The notes under the pieces: generated by a model
The model's input: the letters and a program-made list of their open reading frames with translations, nothing else
Told to the model about the DNA's origin: nothing
Databases searched by the model: none
Assembly: GCA_030272585.1 (NCBI GenBank)
Contig: BSYQ01000006.1
Coordinates: 4,551,001-4,615,000 of the forward strand
Direction of reading: 5' to 3'
DNA: 64,000 nucleotides
From: Bryopsis sp. KO-2023
Taxonomy: Eukaryota; Chlorophyta; Ulvophyceae; Bryopsidales; Bryopsidaceae
Shown: positions 10,834 to 22,431 of the stretch, in pieces
Layout: every line of letters starts with the position of its first letter
How positions within the stretch are numbered: position 1 is the stretch's first letter
Program-made: the position numbers and the translations under genes

Positions 10834-11206
10834 CTAGGCCGCCTTGCCACCTTCTTCAGCGTCTCCGTGTTGAGGAAACTGGGAGAGGGAGAGAAGCCCC
10901 CTGCCCCAGCCCCAACACCTGATACACAAACTTATCAAATTCAGCAAACACGTGTTGAAAAAAAAAAACAGACAAAATGATGCAGCTGCAAATTTTAAGG
11001 AAAGCAATCAAGAGGTTCATTTTTGTACAATATCTTTGAAAAAAACAAAATCAGCCATAAAAAAATTCACAGAAAACTCAAAAGTATAACCACAGACGTT
11101 GCAGAAAAAAATTGGGAAAAAAAAGAAAGAATAAAGGGTGGACACTTACCTTTCTTTTCGGTTCCTTGTCGGTGGCGGCAGCGGCTTCGGCGTTGGGCAT
11201 CTGTAC
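10834..11206 (-). CDS. Possible last two exons of an unrecognised minus-strand gene
   Basis: On the minus strand a candidate exon (about 11,200-11,150) ends at a strong donor AAG|GTAAGTG. A second (10,878-10,834) starts after a pyrimidine tract plus CAG and runs 14 codons to TAG. The phase is kept across the intron and the joined piece is small, hydrophilic and rich in Ala, Glu and Lys. I do not recognise it. A further candidate exon bounded by AG and GT lies at 11,735-11,678, but its phase does not connect cleanly, so the upstream structure is unresolved. Transcript data would be needed before calling this a gene. Confidence 0.25.
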
Positions 11207-11227
11207 CTTCTCGTGACCCAGGCATCC

Positions 11228-11460
11228 AAGCGGAAGGCGATGCGAGCCGAAGGAAGAGGAAGGGGGGAGGGGGGGAGAGAAGGGCCGGGCGGAGGAGGAA
11301 AGGGAGAGGGAAGGAGCGGGCAGGAAGGAGCAGGGAAGGGCGGAGAGGGACGAGGAAGGGCAAGGGCGGAGGAGGAAGGAGAAGGGCAAGGGAAGAGGAG
11401 GAGGAAGAAGGGCGAGGGCAGGGGGGGAAGGGAGAGAGGCAAGGGGGTGAGGGCGAGACC
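11228..11460. repeat. Long purine tract (G/A on +, C/T on -)
   Basis: More than 200 bases that are almost purely GGAAGGG-type words on the plus strand. On the minus strand it is a pyrimidine tract lying just upstream of the candidate exon at 11,206. Confidence 0.85.
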
Positions 11461-14031
11461 TCACTCCAGCCCCCAAAAGACCTGCAAAAAGACAACAAAA
11501 AAAGAGTTATATCCTTGCAAAAAGAAACCAAAAATTTCCAGGCAAAAAAAAAAAGCGATTCGAATATCTGAAGTACGTTTTAATATGCAAAATGAAAAAT
11601 TGGCATTTCATGATGTTTTTGATAAGTTCTGAACAGGTGGTGCCACCAAAACAGAGCTGGAGAGGTCAGAAACTTACCACTGAGTGTTTCTTGATTGTGT
11701 TTTGCCAGTGGTCACGATCGCCTCAACAAAGGCAGCTGAAAAATCAATCCACGACCCCCACTGAAATAACTCGGACAGCCACCTTTTCCATTCTCTCTCG
11801 GGAGTGGTGGGACCACCACTCTTTTTCCCTGGAATAATCTCCTTTCTTCCGACCGTTCCACTTCTTTTTTTGGCTGACTTTCCTTGATTCCAGAATTTTT
11901 CTTTTTTTCCTTTTCACAAGACTGTTTTTCCACATGCTTTTTTCAACCATAAGATCAAAAAAACAGATTGAGGCTGAGCTTGAAAGGAATTGAATACGAT
12001 GTTCATGATATTGACTGATCCACTTTGGGAATCCCATCCAATAAAAATTTTGAACTCTCCAAGACTTGATACCAGAATTTTTTCTTGATACTCCCTTGAG
12101 AAACTCAGTGAGTTTAACTCACCTTATGATAGTTTTTAGGTTTTTAGGATTTTTTCCAGGTTTTTGAAGGACCTTTCTTGCCACCCTCAGCAGAATTACG
12201 ACCGCAAAAAATGCCAGTGTATGACTTGAACGAAAACGTCGGGATAAAAACGAACACCTGTGGCTCCGAACCAAGTCCACTTCCACCTTTCGGTATGTTC
12301 GCGACGCCAACCACGGAAACTTTATCATAGTTACGGCATTAACGTGCACTGGTACATTTGCGCACCTCCAAACACATATTTCCATTTCTTGTATATAGCT
12401 TGCGTTGCACGCTCATATTGGGGCCGATAACGGACGGGAAACTTGTTGGTGACGCCGCTCGACGAAACGAACGAAGAAAAAACAAGCAAACGACGACGTG
12501 CGTGAGTTGAGAATTTGTGAATTTGCTTGCGAACGAAATGCAAAGAATTTATTACGAGATTTGCATGCGGGGGGTGATGCATTATGTAGTGAAGGAGTTT
12601 CTGGCAGTTTCTGTCGTGTTCGGAGCATTCGTTCCGTGGTTTTTGCAACGTCCTCGACGCCCGGCGGCGTAGTGGGTTGGACAGTGACCGCCGTTCACGA
12701 CAATGAACACGTTAGGAGAGGGATGTGGGCGTTGAGTTGCTTGTGTTCTGTTACGTTGTGTTAGTTACCGTTTTTGGTCATAAACTGTGGATTCAAAGAA
12801 TGTCCTCTGAGAGCGCAGGCGTTTGTTGGAATCAGTAAAGCGCTTGCGGAGAGTGTATGTTCGAGCTTCGCTAAAAAAAACCAAAGCTCAACCCAATATA
12901 TTTTGGGAATGTCATTGTCAAAGAGGCACGTGTAGCCGCCAACGCAAGCAAACGATGTATGAAAGGAAGCATAAACCGCTGGACAAAACTTGAGAAAGAG
13001 TATATCAATGCAATCTTCCTTCAATGCACTCCACATGGTGCGCTCCGGTGGTCACCTTGAAGGGCCCCCTTCTGGGAGAACAGGGAAAGTTTTTCGAAGA
13101 AGCCAGAAGAGAAGAATTTCATCCTGGCTGGCCATTTTCAGAAAAGCTCTCCGCTTTTTTCGTTACTTGAGCATGGCTTCAAAAAATCAATCAAAGTATT
13201 CATGGCAAGTGTTGATATTTCTTTGCTTAATTTTCCTTGTTGCGACAGAGATCTGGGCTTTGATTACTGTTGGTAATTCATTGGTTGGGAGTACTGGCAC
13301 TGCGTAGTTTTCACCAAGGTTGTGGGGCAAATGATTGGGCTGGTAGTTTTCACCAAGGTGGTGGGGCAAGTGATTGGGCTGGTCCACTGGGTGCTTCACA
13401 GGGGTTGGAAGGCTCAAGTCCTTCGAGCTGCAATAATCTTCGACAGTCAATGATAGGATGTCTGGGTGTGCTGTTGTAACACATTCAAGCAAAGAAATTC
13501 CCATTTTGGTGGGTGAAAAGATGATACTGCACTGTGTGGGAAATGCAGATCAATTGCTTTTGTTTCTGAAGAGGTTGGCCACTTGGCTGAAAGCGAATCG
13601 CCTTTCATCAAAATTTTGCGGCAGTTACAAAAAAAAAGCTCACCCACCCAAACTCATCACTTTTCGCGCCCCCCCCCCCCCCCTCCTCCAAACCTCCTCC
13701 AAACCTCCTCGACGGAGCAAAATACCAAAAATGTATTTCTTCGAAAACCTGCAGTGAACTGCTGGTTCCCCACGTGGAAAAAACAAGTCACTTGTACCAA
13801 TCCTCACTGCTGACTTACTAATAACCCACAGACACAAAACACACAACAGATCCGGTGCATAGATTGATTCTCTAACGCATGTTCTTTAAAAAAAAAACCC
13901 CACCAAACCAGAAAAACATACGGAGGAGCCATTGTTTTCAATTTTTTGTTTCACCAGTTTGACAAATCCTGCATTATTCTCATTCTATTCTTCTTTGCAC
14001 CATTTCGACAAAAAATCCTTTCTTGAAGAGT
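11461..14031. other. Intergenic, no confident gene
   Basis: Mixed AT-rich sequence. GT-AG-like exon candidates on the minus strand (11,735-11,678, and a donor after 12,123) do not join into one frame. A 39-base tandem direct repeat lies at 13,304-13,381. Confidence 0.45.
13304..13381. repeat. 39-bp tandem duplication, two units
   Basis: Units 13,304-13,342 and 13,343-13,381 differ at only about two bases. On the minus strand the repeat reads as a doubled 13-residue peptide with Gln-Pro-Asn-His, inside a 105-codon open frame (13,504-13,187) that I do not recognise. Confidence 0.85.
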
Positions 14032-15885
14032 TCACACAGAAGTCTGGACAGTACGGATCAACCGTGGGCCTGCTTTTTCCGTCGGATGGATGTTGCCTTC
14101 AAGCGTGACGGTGCCACATTCAGAGAAAATGTCGTTGGAATGTACATCGATGGGGCCGCAACCTTTCGCCTTGCCAAGATAGGCCGCATACGATCTGGGG
14201 TATTTCTGAAATATGCCCAGTCTGTGAAGGATGCTGATGTCGATGACCCACTGCTTGGCCTCCGGCAGCGAGTCCTTGGTTGCTTTGCAAAGATCCAAAT
14301 ACTGGATCGCCTCTTCCACACTCCATCTGTGAATTGACATTCCAGCAACGGATGAAGGCACTTGAAAAGAGAATGGTAAAAAGAAAAAAAAAAGGGAACA
14401 AAAACAACAAATCCTCCCTAAATTGGTCCGTGATCCTCACACCACGTCAAAAATTGAGTATCGAAAAGATCCTTTCGGAAATGCACTGTTGGTCCGTCCT
14501 ACTCGAGGGGAAAAAAAAAGAAAATCAAAGGGATAAGCTTTCGAGGAGCATTTTCCAAAGTGGAAAAGCAGTGAGAAAAACAAAACAAAACAAAACAAAA
14601 ACAAGACAAAACGAAACGAAACACACCGATTGACTGCCGCCATCAATGCACAATCCTCAGGGTCGATATCGTGTAGTGGTTTCTGTTCCAGGTCGGCCAG
14701 GACTGTGCATATGGATCTCAACCCTTGCAAAATCATAACCGGATAATCGAAGTCACTCTCCCACCTCTCCGCCACTGTCACATCGATCGCATCACTAATA
14801 CCCGTGATCGCACACCTGATGAAAACACAACGGCATGAGTCATTGCTGAAAAAAAAGAACATTTCCAGCTGCAATTTTTCTTCTTTTCTTTGAAAAGAGC
14901 TGATACTTTTCATCCCCCAGGAAAAATTAGTATTCATCCAAAAAACAATTTCTTGATCAATTTTTTTTTTCAAATTGCGGTGGTGGGGTTGCGCTCACTT
15001 GTGGCCGGTCGAATCCATCATCTCTGCTTTTTTCCACTTCTTCCCTTTTACCGATGTGAGGTTGTCCAGCAACTTTTTGAAAATAAAAATTTCGTCTGGG
15101 GCACATGTCAATGTGAAATAAGGCAGCGAGGGTTGCGTGTGGATCAGTGCACCTTCAAAAAAAAAAAAAATGAAGCAGTGTTTACAAAGAAAAAAAAGTC
15201 TGAGAAACAGCGTCACCAACAATATATTTTCTTGTTCAGAAAAAATGAAATGTTCACAGAAACTAAAAAACAACTTTGATGACAAATATGGTATAAAACA
15301 GGAATTTTGTTTTTTAAATTCTCAACGGTAAATGAAAAAATGATACTGAACTTTCTTAACACACCAAAAGTGTACAGATGTTTGCAACTGTACATAACCA
15401 TTAAGACCCCATTCACGTACATAATCTGCCTTTCTCACCACTACGATCAGTTTTCATTTTATTTCAAAATCCCCCCCCCCCCCTGGATGGCGGTTAGATC
15501 CAAGTTATCTCTTATTTTCCATTGAATTAGAAAGTTCAAAAAAACCCAACGTAGAACGAAAAAGAAAAAAACAGAAAATAGGGGGAACGTCATCGATCGA
15601 TTTTTTTATTTCCCATACCATACAATCCAACATCATCGTTCTTCCCGACATAAGCTACCCTTCCGAAACTGACATCCTTATTTTCGAAATGGTGCAAATC
15701 TGTGCGTGGGACGTAACCCAATTGTCGACCATCGAGCAGAGAAACTTTTAGAGCGTTTGGATCGTGCGGATTCATGCGCTCACGCTCGAGTATCACAGGT
15801 GGGTTTCCATCCACAGAAGACAATATTTCCTGACAATAACAAATATGAATTAAAAAATCGAGAAACAAAAAATATATATGACAAA

Positions 15886-15920
<35 letters not shown>

Positions 15921-16886
15921 AAAAATATATGTATAGATGTCAAATTAAAATATATGAATTAAAGAATCGACAAAAGAAAAAAATCTGTGTCAAATTGAAA
16001 AAGATACTTGCACATAAATATGCATGTGTGTATTATCTTTTTTCTTGGCTGTTGGTGGATAACTTTTGAACATGATGAGAGGAGGGGCAGGGCCATGCTT
16101 CACGCTAAATTCCAGGTAAATTAGAAAATTATTACGAATTTCCGCTTAAATGCACGCACAATACTTCATCAGTGTCTCAGATTTTTCAATTATTTTTGAA
16201 AGAAGCAGTGGCCCCCCCCCCCCCCAAAAAAAAAAGTCTCGCTGATATCAAAATATGAAAAAGCTAATCGAAGAAAATTACGTTCATTTTTACCTGGCGG
16301 CCTTCGAAGCTAACACCAGCAATTCTTGTCTGAACCACCGGATGCTCCCTGGCTTCCTCGTGGGATGGCGATCTTTCTTGAATGACTGCCTGCATTTCGG
16401 CACCATCGAAGGGAAACTTCTGGAAAACAACAAACACAATCCTTGTATGGACCATGGTATTTTAAAAAACTTAATTTTTTAGCGTTCTTTTCCAGGTAAG
16501 GGCCCCCCCTCCCCCTCCCAGAAAACGTGCCTAAACTCATTGCGCCACTGAGGAACGAAAGGCCTGTGCCAACGCTGGGACATCCCTAGTAAGCACTTGC
16601 AGTCTCTGTGATGGGGTTTCACCAGCAATTCCATCAGCGATTCCCCGTTTCAACTGGTTTTCCATCCTTCAGCACACACCAGCTTTCTTCTTGGGAGGAA
16701 AGGATCTACCGAACAAATTCGTGCAATGGAGTTCTTCCTGGTGACATCCGCATACGTATCGAACAGGGGGCTGTAGGCAGCCTCCTCGCCTTCGAGAATG
16801 GCACCTTCCCTAGGGGCAGCCGTCGGTGGTGGCACAGATGCAAATTCTCCAACAGGAGGCAGTTCATCCCTGTTTTGGGCCATCAT
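14032..16886 (-). CDS. HIRAN-domain protein, six exons
   Basis: Exons (minus): 16886-16680, 16419-16294, 15829-15619, 15152-14999, 14815-14625, 14360-14032; all introns are GT-AG and the phases join, giving 405 residues. Residues about 95-180 match a HIRAN domain: RIAGVSFEGRQ, then PPVILEREXMNPHDPNAL-type signature (RERMNPHDPNAL), then LGYVPRTDL and FGRVAYVG. HIRAN domains bind 3' ends of DNA in the SWI/SNF-type fork remodeller HLTF and also occur alone or with nucleases. No helicase or nuclease domain is visible here, so the role may be DNA-end or fork recognition, by family analogy only. The N-terminal about 70 residues are Pro/Glu-rich. The last exon (about 108 residues) codes a conserved-looking part I do not recognise. 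The start is the first of two tandem ATGs. Confidence 0.8.
15889..15913. repeat. (AT)n microsatellite in intron 2 of the HIRAN gene
   Basis: Pure TA dinucleotide run lying in the intron between exons 2 and 3 of the HIRAN gene. Confidence 0.95.
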
Positions 16887-18675
16887 TTTGGAGGCTATGT
16901 GGGATGCCCCTCTGGAGCAGTGAATGTCACGCCTTCGGAGAGCATGGTGAAAGCTCCTCGTGGCGAAAAAGAGGCCCGAAAATCTGCAACGATTCAGATT
17001 GGTAAATGACACAGGAGCGTGCATTGTTGAGCACAATACGATTGAAGGGCCAAGAAACAGAAGGGATGGATGGGAATAAAATTGTTCTCCCGAATAATTT
17101 GTGTTGCTTAATAATCCACCTCATTGAAAAGGAAAGAGGTTCCCCCCCCCAGAAATAATAATAAATAATAATAATTGAAAAAGAAAACCAAGTCATGCTA
17201 AAATTCTCGGAATTTTGCAGCACGATGATACAGTCTCATATTAAATAAAAAGAATTTTAAAACTCTAGGACTTGGTTCTCGATTTATTTGGAGCAAATTT
17301 GATTGGGAGTTCCATGTTGGGTAGCCTCAAATACGAAATCCAACATAGCAGAGAAAAACAGGCGGCTCCAGGGAAAACTTTCTACTCCTTCAAAATGGAG
17401 CAACGGCAAAATTCATAATTTTATAGAAACTGGATCAGTATAGCCCCCCCTCTTCGCTCAACTCCAGACGGAAAAATGAACAAAAAACGACAAAGGGCGG
17501 AAAACAAATGATGTCGAGCATTACAAAACCAACCGCTCTGGATTTAATCCAGAGGCACACGTACATTTCAACCAACCCTGCCCATATCAGTTTTCTTCCC
17601 CCCTGGTTCCACCATATCCAACATTTTCCCCTTCACACTCCATATCCCGAATTGCCAAATTCAAAATTAAACAAAAAAAAAAAGAAAAGAAAAAAATAAA
17701 CCCTAAAAAAAATGACATTCTGTACACCCAACAGGCACAACCCAACCCCACTCCCACCCCCAACTTTGCATACAATCAAAAGAAACCCAACATCATGCGA
17801 AACTCTCTCAATTTTAACCACCCATGCAAACAGCCCAAAACTGATTATAAATATTAAAAAAAAGGAAAAGAAAAACAAAACGACACAAATCGTAAAAATG
17901 AGAAAAAAAGCAACCACTCGGTGTTCTCTTTTCGTAGTGGCTTTTTTTTTTTTTAAGTCTGAGGCAAAAAAGAATGCTACCTAAAATCGAGTTAGAAAAA
18001 AATAAATTAAAAAAAGAAAAATGTAATTTTAAAAATAAAAAAACGACCCACTGAAAAATCCCAATGCCCCAGACTTTTTCAATCTTTTTTTTTCCCCTTC
18101 TTTTCCTTTTCCTTTCCTTCCCTTCCCTTCTTTCCTCTCTCTCTCTCTCTCTCTCTTTTTTTTCGTTTTTCCTTTTTTTTTTTTTTACATTGCAATATTC
18201 AACTGATATTTCTCGTCACAAAAATAACTTGCTAGCTTTATGATACATACAGATATTTCCCCCTCTTGCGGCTTTCGCATGGGTGTTTCTTTTTTTTTTC
18301 CCTTTTCCCTTCAACTTACTTAACAATCCTCTACACCGGAATGCTTTCCGGTTATAAACCTCACGTTGTTCCGAGAATCGTCGTTCTTTTTTTTTTTCGA
18401 ACAAGCCTCTTGCATTTTTTTTTCAGTCTTTTTTTTTTCCGCCCCTTACTATTTACAGTTAAAAAAAAAGGAAAAAAATCATAAGGCCTAAGCGAGGATC
18501 AACCATCGTCAGCAGAAGTCTGACCCCGTGGTATCCAAAATGGTCGATCCATATACTGCACACAACAAAACTCTCTGCGAGTCTTTTTTCAACTCGGTTG
18601 TATCTTCACACAAAAAGTTCAAAAAAAAAAGAGAGAGACATAGAGGCTTCTTTTTTTCTCTCTCTCTTTTTTTTC
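16887..18675. other. Intergenic with homopolymers and a CT microsatellite
   Basis: Lies between the 5' end of the HIRAN gene and the 3' end of the TauE/SafE-like gene, both on the minus strand. Contains A- and T-runs, a (CT)n tract near 18,134-18,156 and C-rich words. No supported gene. Confidence 0.6.
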
Positions 18676-20223
18676 CTAATAAACTCCGACTTGGTGCAGC
18701 CCACAGACTGCCAACAATCCGATGACCACACACCGAAACCTTTCTTGATCCACAAATTTGCTGCACCAGTTCCCTGCCGCATTCGCGAGCAGCAGGGAAG
18801 GAATGGCCAAAACCATCGTTTGCCAAATGAAGGGGACGTCAAAGCGTCCATCAGCCAAATCAGACATCGCCACAAGCTGCGAGTCCAGGGCGAAAAACGC
18901 CAGAAGGTTCGCCCTGGTCAGCTCCGCGCTCGAAGCCATGCCGGTCAGATCGGCAAATACAACCAAGGGAGGGCCCGGGACATCGAAGGCCCCTCCCGTC
19001 ACTCCTGCAATGAAGCCAGCACCCCATGTACCAAATACCGGGTACTTCTTGGGTGGCTGATTGCAGCTCACGTCCGTTCCTGTTTCTTTGCATTTTGACC
19101 CATTTTCATTAGATCCATCGGATTTTACACCGTTGTTGTCCATTCCGTTTATGTTCAATGCAAGCTCCCTGATGGAGCTGCTCTTGCATTCTGGATCCTG
19201 ACACTGGAGGATCTCCAACCTATTTTCACAAGATCCATTCACACCATCGATTTTGTCCAGCGTGAGCTCTCTGACGGCGCTGTTCCTAGATTTCGAATGG
19301 TGGCACTGGAGGATCTTCAACCCATCCTCACCAGATCCGTCCAAACCATTGATCCCGTTCACTGTGAGCTCGCCGCCGTCGCTTTTCTTTGATTTCAAAT
19401 GGTTCGACTGCAAGACGTTAAAGGTCGCGTATGCACAGTACGCTAGAATCGTGGCACCCAATCCCGCCATCGCCAGGTTCTCGTCCACGAATTTCAGAGC
19501 AGTCACGCCGATGGGGGTCGCGACCATCGCGCCTACCACCCACTTATCCACCACTTGCTTGTCGAATTTTTTCGACTTCAGATAGGGATAAAACATGAAC
19601 GCGTCCACCGGGATCGCCACGAGCGCCACCAAGGCTTGCGCTTCCGACACCGTTATGTCAGGCGCGAGCGTGCTGACGCCAGTAATCGCAGCCAAAGCGA
19701 ATCCCCACCCCGCGACGGCTTGCAGAAATACCGCGGCGAACAGAGAACCCTGGACGGGCAACTGGAATTGTACCATGTTTTCTAACGAGAATGCGTCCAA
19801 GTTCAGGTCAGCCTGCATTGACTGGTAAATACCCAGGGCTGTCAGCGCCACGGCGATAGGGACCAATGGCTGGAAGTAGTCGAAAGGGATGGTGAAATCC
19901 TCGAACCAGGACGTCCAGGACTCCAACGCGCTCGACGACGCGACGACGTCGCGATCCTCCGACGGTGACTCTATCTCTTCCGACAGCGAATCCAGAGCAT
20001 CCACGGGCACGACGGCCCCGCAGACGTCATTATCGAAGCTGCGCTCGAGAGCGTCCACTTTTTTTCTGAACTTTTCCTCCTCCACTATGGAGCTGAAGTC
20101 TCTCTCGATCACATGCAGGCGCCCCGTTCCGGCATCTCTCCGGGCTCTGGTGCTCGGAGGCAGAGGGGCGAAAAGCGAGGTGGGCCCGGGACAGATACAT
20201 AGCTCGCAGCGACCAGAAAACAT
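18676..20223 (-). CDS. TauE/SafE-family membrane carrier, probably plastid-targeted, single exon
   Basis: A 515-residue uninterrupted frame. The N terminus (about 35 residues, Ser/Arg/Pro-rich, few acids) looks like a transit peptide and is followed by an acidic soluble stretch to about residue 115. Several hydrophobic segments follow: about 118-136, 153-185, 193-210, 230-262, then after a long loop about 390-515. The second half has the family-like Gly-rich turn TGGAFDVPGPPLVVFADL. TauE/SafE proteins move sulfite, sulfoacetate or related anions; the substrate here cannot be read from sequence. The loop between the two halves carries three 34-residue repeats (residues 270-371). It shares about 0.9 kb of upstream sequence with the divergent gene at 21,126. 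Family confidence is good, location and substrate are inference. Confidence 0.8.
   Translation of the reverse strand: MFSGRCELCICPGPTSLFAPLPPSTRARRDAGTGRLHVIERDFSSIVEEEKFRKKVDALERSFDNDVCGAVVPVDALDSLSEEIESPSEDRDVVASSSALESWTSWFEDFTIPFDYFQPLVPIAVALTALGIYQSMQADLNLDAFSLENMVQFQLPVQGSLFAAVFLQAVAGWGFALAAITGVSTLAPDITVSEAQALVALVAIPVDAFMFYPYLKSKKFDKQVVDKWVVGAMVATPIGVTALKFVDENLAMAGLGATILAYCAYATFNVLQSNHLKSKKSDGGELTVNGINGLDGSGEDGLKILQCHHSKSRNSAVRELTLDKIDGVNGSCENRLEILQCQDPECKSSSIRELALNINGMDNNGVKSDGSNENGSKCKETGTDVSCNQPPKKYPVFGTWGAGFIAGVTGGAFDVPGPPLVVFADLTGMASSAELTRANLLAFFALDSQLVAMSDLADGRFDVPFIWQTMVLAIPSLLLANAAGNWCSKFVDQERFRCVVIGLLAVCGLHQVGVY
19111..19416 (-). repeat. Three 102-bp in-frame repeats in the TauE/SafE-like gene
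   Basis: Three consecutive 34-codon units, each beginning [VI]LQ[SC] and containing REL[TA]L or ELTV, then an Ile-Asn/Asp-Gly motif. Units 1 and 2 are closest in layout; unit 3 is the most diverged. They code a hydrophilic, Cys-containing loop between membrane halves. Confidence 0.85.
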
Positions 20224-21125
20224 CGCCGACGTCGTTGGATTGACAAGGGACGTCAGTTCTCGAGAGCGGAGCGCAGGGAACGGAGAAGCAGTAGCGAAAG
20301 TAGCAGAAATTCACCAGCGACACCTGACAAAAACCCAACTGGCACTTTACTTCCTCTTTCCGATCCTTTCTCGGCATAAAACACACCCACATCTGAACTG
20401 GCCCAGTTATCACAGAGGCTTCGGCCCGTCAAAAAAGCAGCGTATCTGTTCCCAGACCACCCCATCGACCGAAACGCGCGTCTCCACAGTCGTTCGAGGA
20501 TTCACGTGCATTGGGGCCGTACTATGGCTCCGCTCTCATCCACGCAAAAGATCCCGTATTCCACCTCCAACACTTTCCGTTTTTCTTTTCTACTCGCGGG
20601 CACTTTCCTGACGAATATCGCGTTTCGCTTCGAGAAACTTCCCATCCTACTACCTAGATATCTCTTAGACCCCGGGGGGGGTCAGTGTTGGAAGTTTTTC
20701 AAGCCAATATGGGAGCCCACCTGCAAATTATCGTCATGCACAGGCGGCGTCAAGGTGTGGGAAAACTATGTTCAGATCCGCCGCTTCCGTCGAGCTCGCT
20801 CTCCACTGCTTTTTTCTCTTTTTTTTGGTTCTTTTCGGCGTCGATGAACTAACAAAGCCAGGAAACGCAAACAGGAGTTGGATGAGCGCAAAGCAAAAAC
20901 CACACACAAAAGACGCCAATTCCAACATACAAAAACCTGCCAACGTAGCATTACATCACCCATTACCTGGATCTTTGAAGCTCATCAGCTCATACCATGT
21001 AACGCCGCTACTCATAACGCAAACGTTACGAGTACCGTTACGGTGGTGACGATCAAGACAGGGTTGGCAAAACCTGCATGCTTGCCAGCAAACACCCCCA
21101 AACCCACCCAAAGCCGATCGGAAAG
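20224..21125. promoter_or_regulatory. Shared upstream region of two divergent genes
   Basis: About 0.9 kb between the start of the TauE/SafE-like gene (-) and the start of the small membrane-protein gene (+). Both products look plastid-directed, so a common bidirectional control region is plausible. I see no clear TATA box. It contains a GTAACG/CGTTAC-rich patch near 20,998-21,044. Confidence 0.4.
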
Positions 21126-22431
21126 ATGTCGATGTCCCACACCGTTTCCAGCAAGCCTGGAGCTTTATTTGGATCAAGGTTTACTCCCAGGTAGAGCTTG
21201 TTTTTCGCCTTGAGTTACGATACCCCCCTTCACCTCGCTTTTGCCTAGACCCCAGCACGTCCGCACCTGGGATATCAGTATCTGGTGACCGTTCTTAATT
21301 GGATACGCAACGATGCATCTTGTCGTTGCGTCTGCTCAGGTTTCTTTGCTTGGCTAAAAAGTCGTCGACTGGGGGTTCGAAACGTCAAGGTCGATCGACC
21401 GTACGAGTCCAGGCGAAGAGCAAAGCGGAGGAAGCACTGCAAGGTTGGTTTTTGGAAAATAAGGATATTTTAACTTAAGAAAAGATGCATTATGTATTGG
21501 GTGAGGTATGAATCCACCATGTTGGGAAAAAAAGAAGCAACAGTGGAAATGCAAGCCCCTCTAAGAACTAAGGTAACTTAAGGATGCGAGTTAGGGAACA
21601 ATTTGTCGGTGCAAGTGGTGGATTGTTTTGTTCCAAATACGTGTAAATTGGTTTCTAATCAACATCACATCAAGATACAGACTTGCAAACTTCAAATTTC
21701 ATCCTTCTTATTCAGTCTTTTTATTTGCTGGGGCGCTTGTGGCCAGCCTGAAACCCTCAAGCAGTTGCAATTTTTTTTTGCCTCGAAAATAAAAAAGGAA
21801 AGAAACATGATATTAACGTGATATGTGGCCGATTGAAAAAGGTGCATCGATTATTTTCGGGATCGATTGCAACCAGAAAAGAAGTTCAATTGATCGGACC
21901 GTCTGCTTGATGCGTTTTGGATGTGCAACAGATGTTCTTCAAAAAGGCAACGGAGTGCTGGACACCGTAGTGGATTTCGTACCTGACAACGTCCCGAGGC
22001 CGACGGCAAAAATCATTGCCGGGATCGTCGGATTGACTTTGACGTGGTGGCTCATTCAAAAGGTTTGTTCTCTCCCCCCCCCCCCAAAAAAAAAAAAAAG
22101 AAAAAAAGATGGAAAGAAAAAGAAAAAGAAATCGAAAACAACCTGGGTACATAAGAAAATTGGGTTTGGGTATATTGTGTGTCAGACAACAAACACTTGG
22201 AAAAGTGTGACCAGTGTGTGATCTGAGGATGGCCATTCATTGCTTGTTTAAGTTGGCTTTGATACTTCTCAGGTGCTTTCGACGGTCGTATTTTTCGGTG
22301 TTCTCGGAATCGCCGGCTTTCTTTTTTTCCAATCCCAAGGTGGAGGAGGAAAAGGCTCCACTCCGCTGCCAGATGACGATGTCGACGATCCGATGGCAAC
22401 CGCAAAAAACATCATGGATAAATACAAATGA
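21126..22431 (+). CDS. Small plastid-type membrane protein with two adjacent hydrophobic helices, four exons
   Basis: Exons: 21126-21178, 21340-21443, 21932-22062, 22273-22431; GT-AG introns with consistent phases give 148 residues. The first about 45 residues are rich in Ser, Lys, Arg and hydroxylated residues and end near RVQAKSKAEEAL, a typical chloroplast transit peptide pattern. A conserved-looking core follows (DTVVDFVPDNVPRPTAK), then two adjacent hydrophobic helices (about residues 75-92 and 96-114) and an acidic, Gly-rich tail ending in Lys. I infer a thylakoid or envelope membrane protein; I do not know its function. It is divergent from the TauE/SafE-like gene. Exon 1 is short and its call rests on phase and transit-like content. 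Confidence 0.72.

Noticed and set aside
19889-20611. Plus-strand 240-residue frame
   Set aside because: It lies opposite the N-terminal part of the TauE/SafE-like gene and its promoter; composition is that of an antisense shadow.
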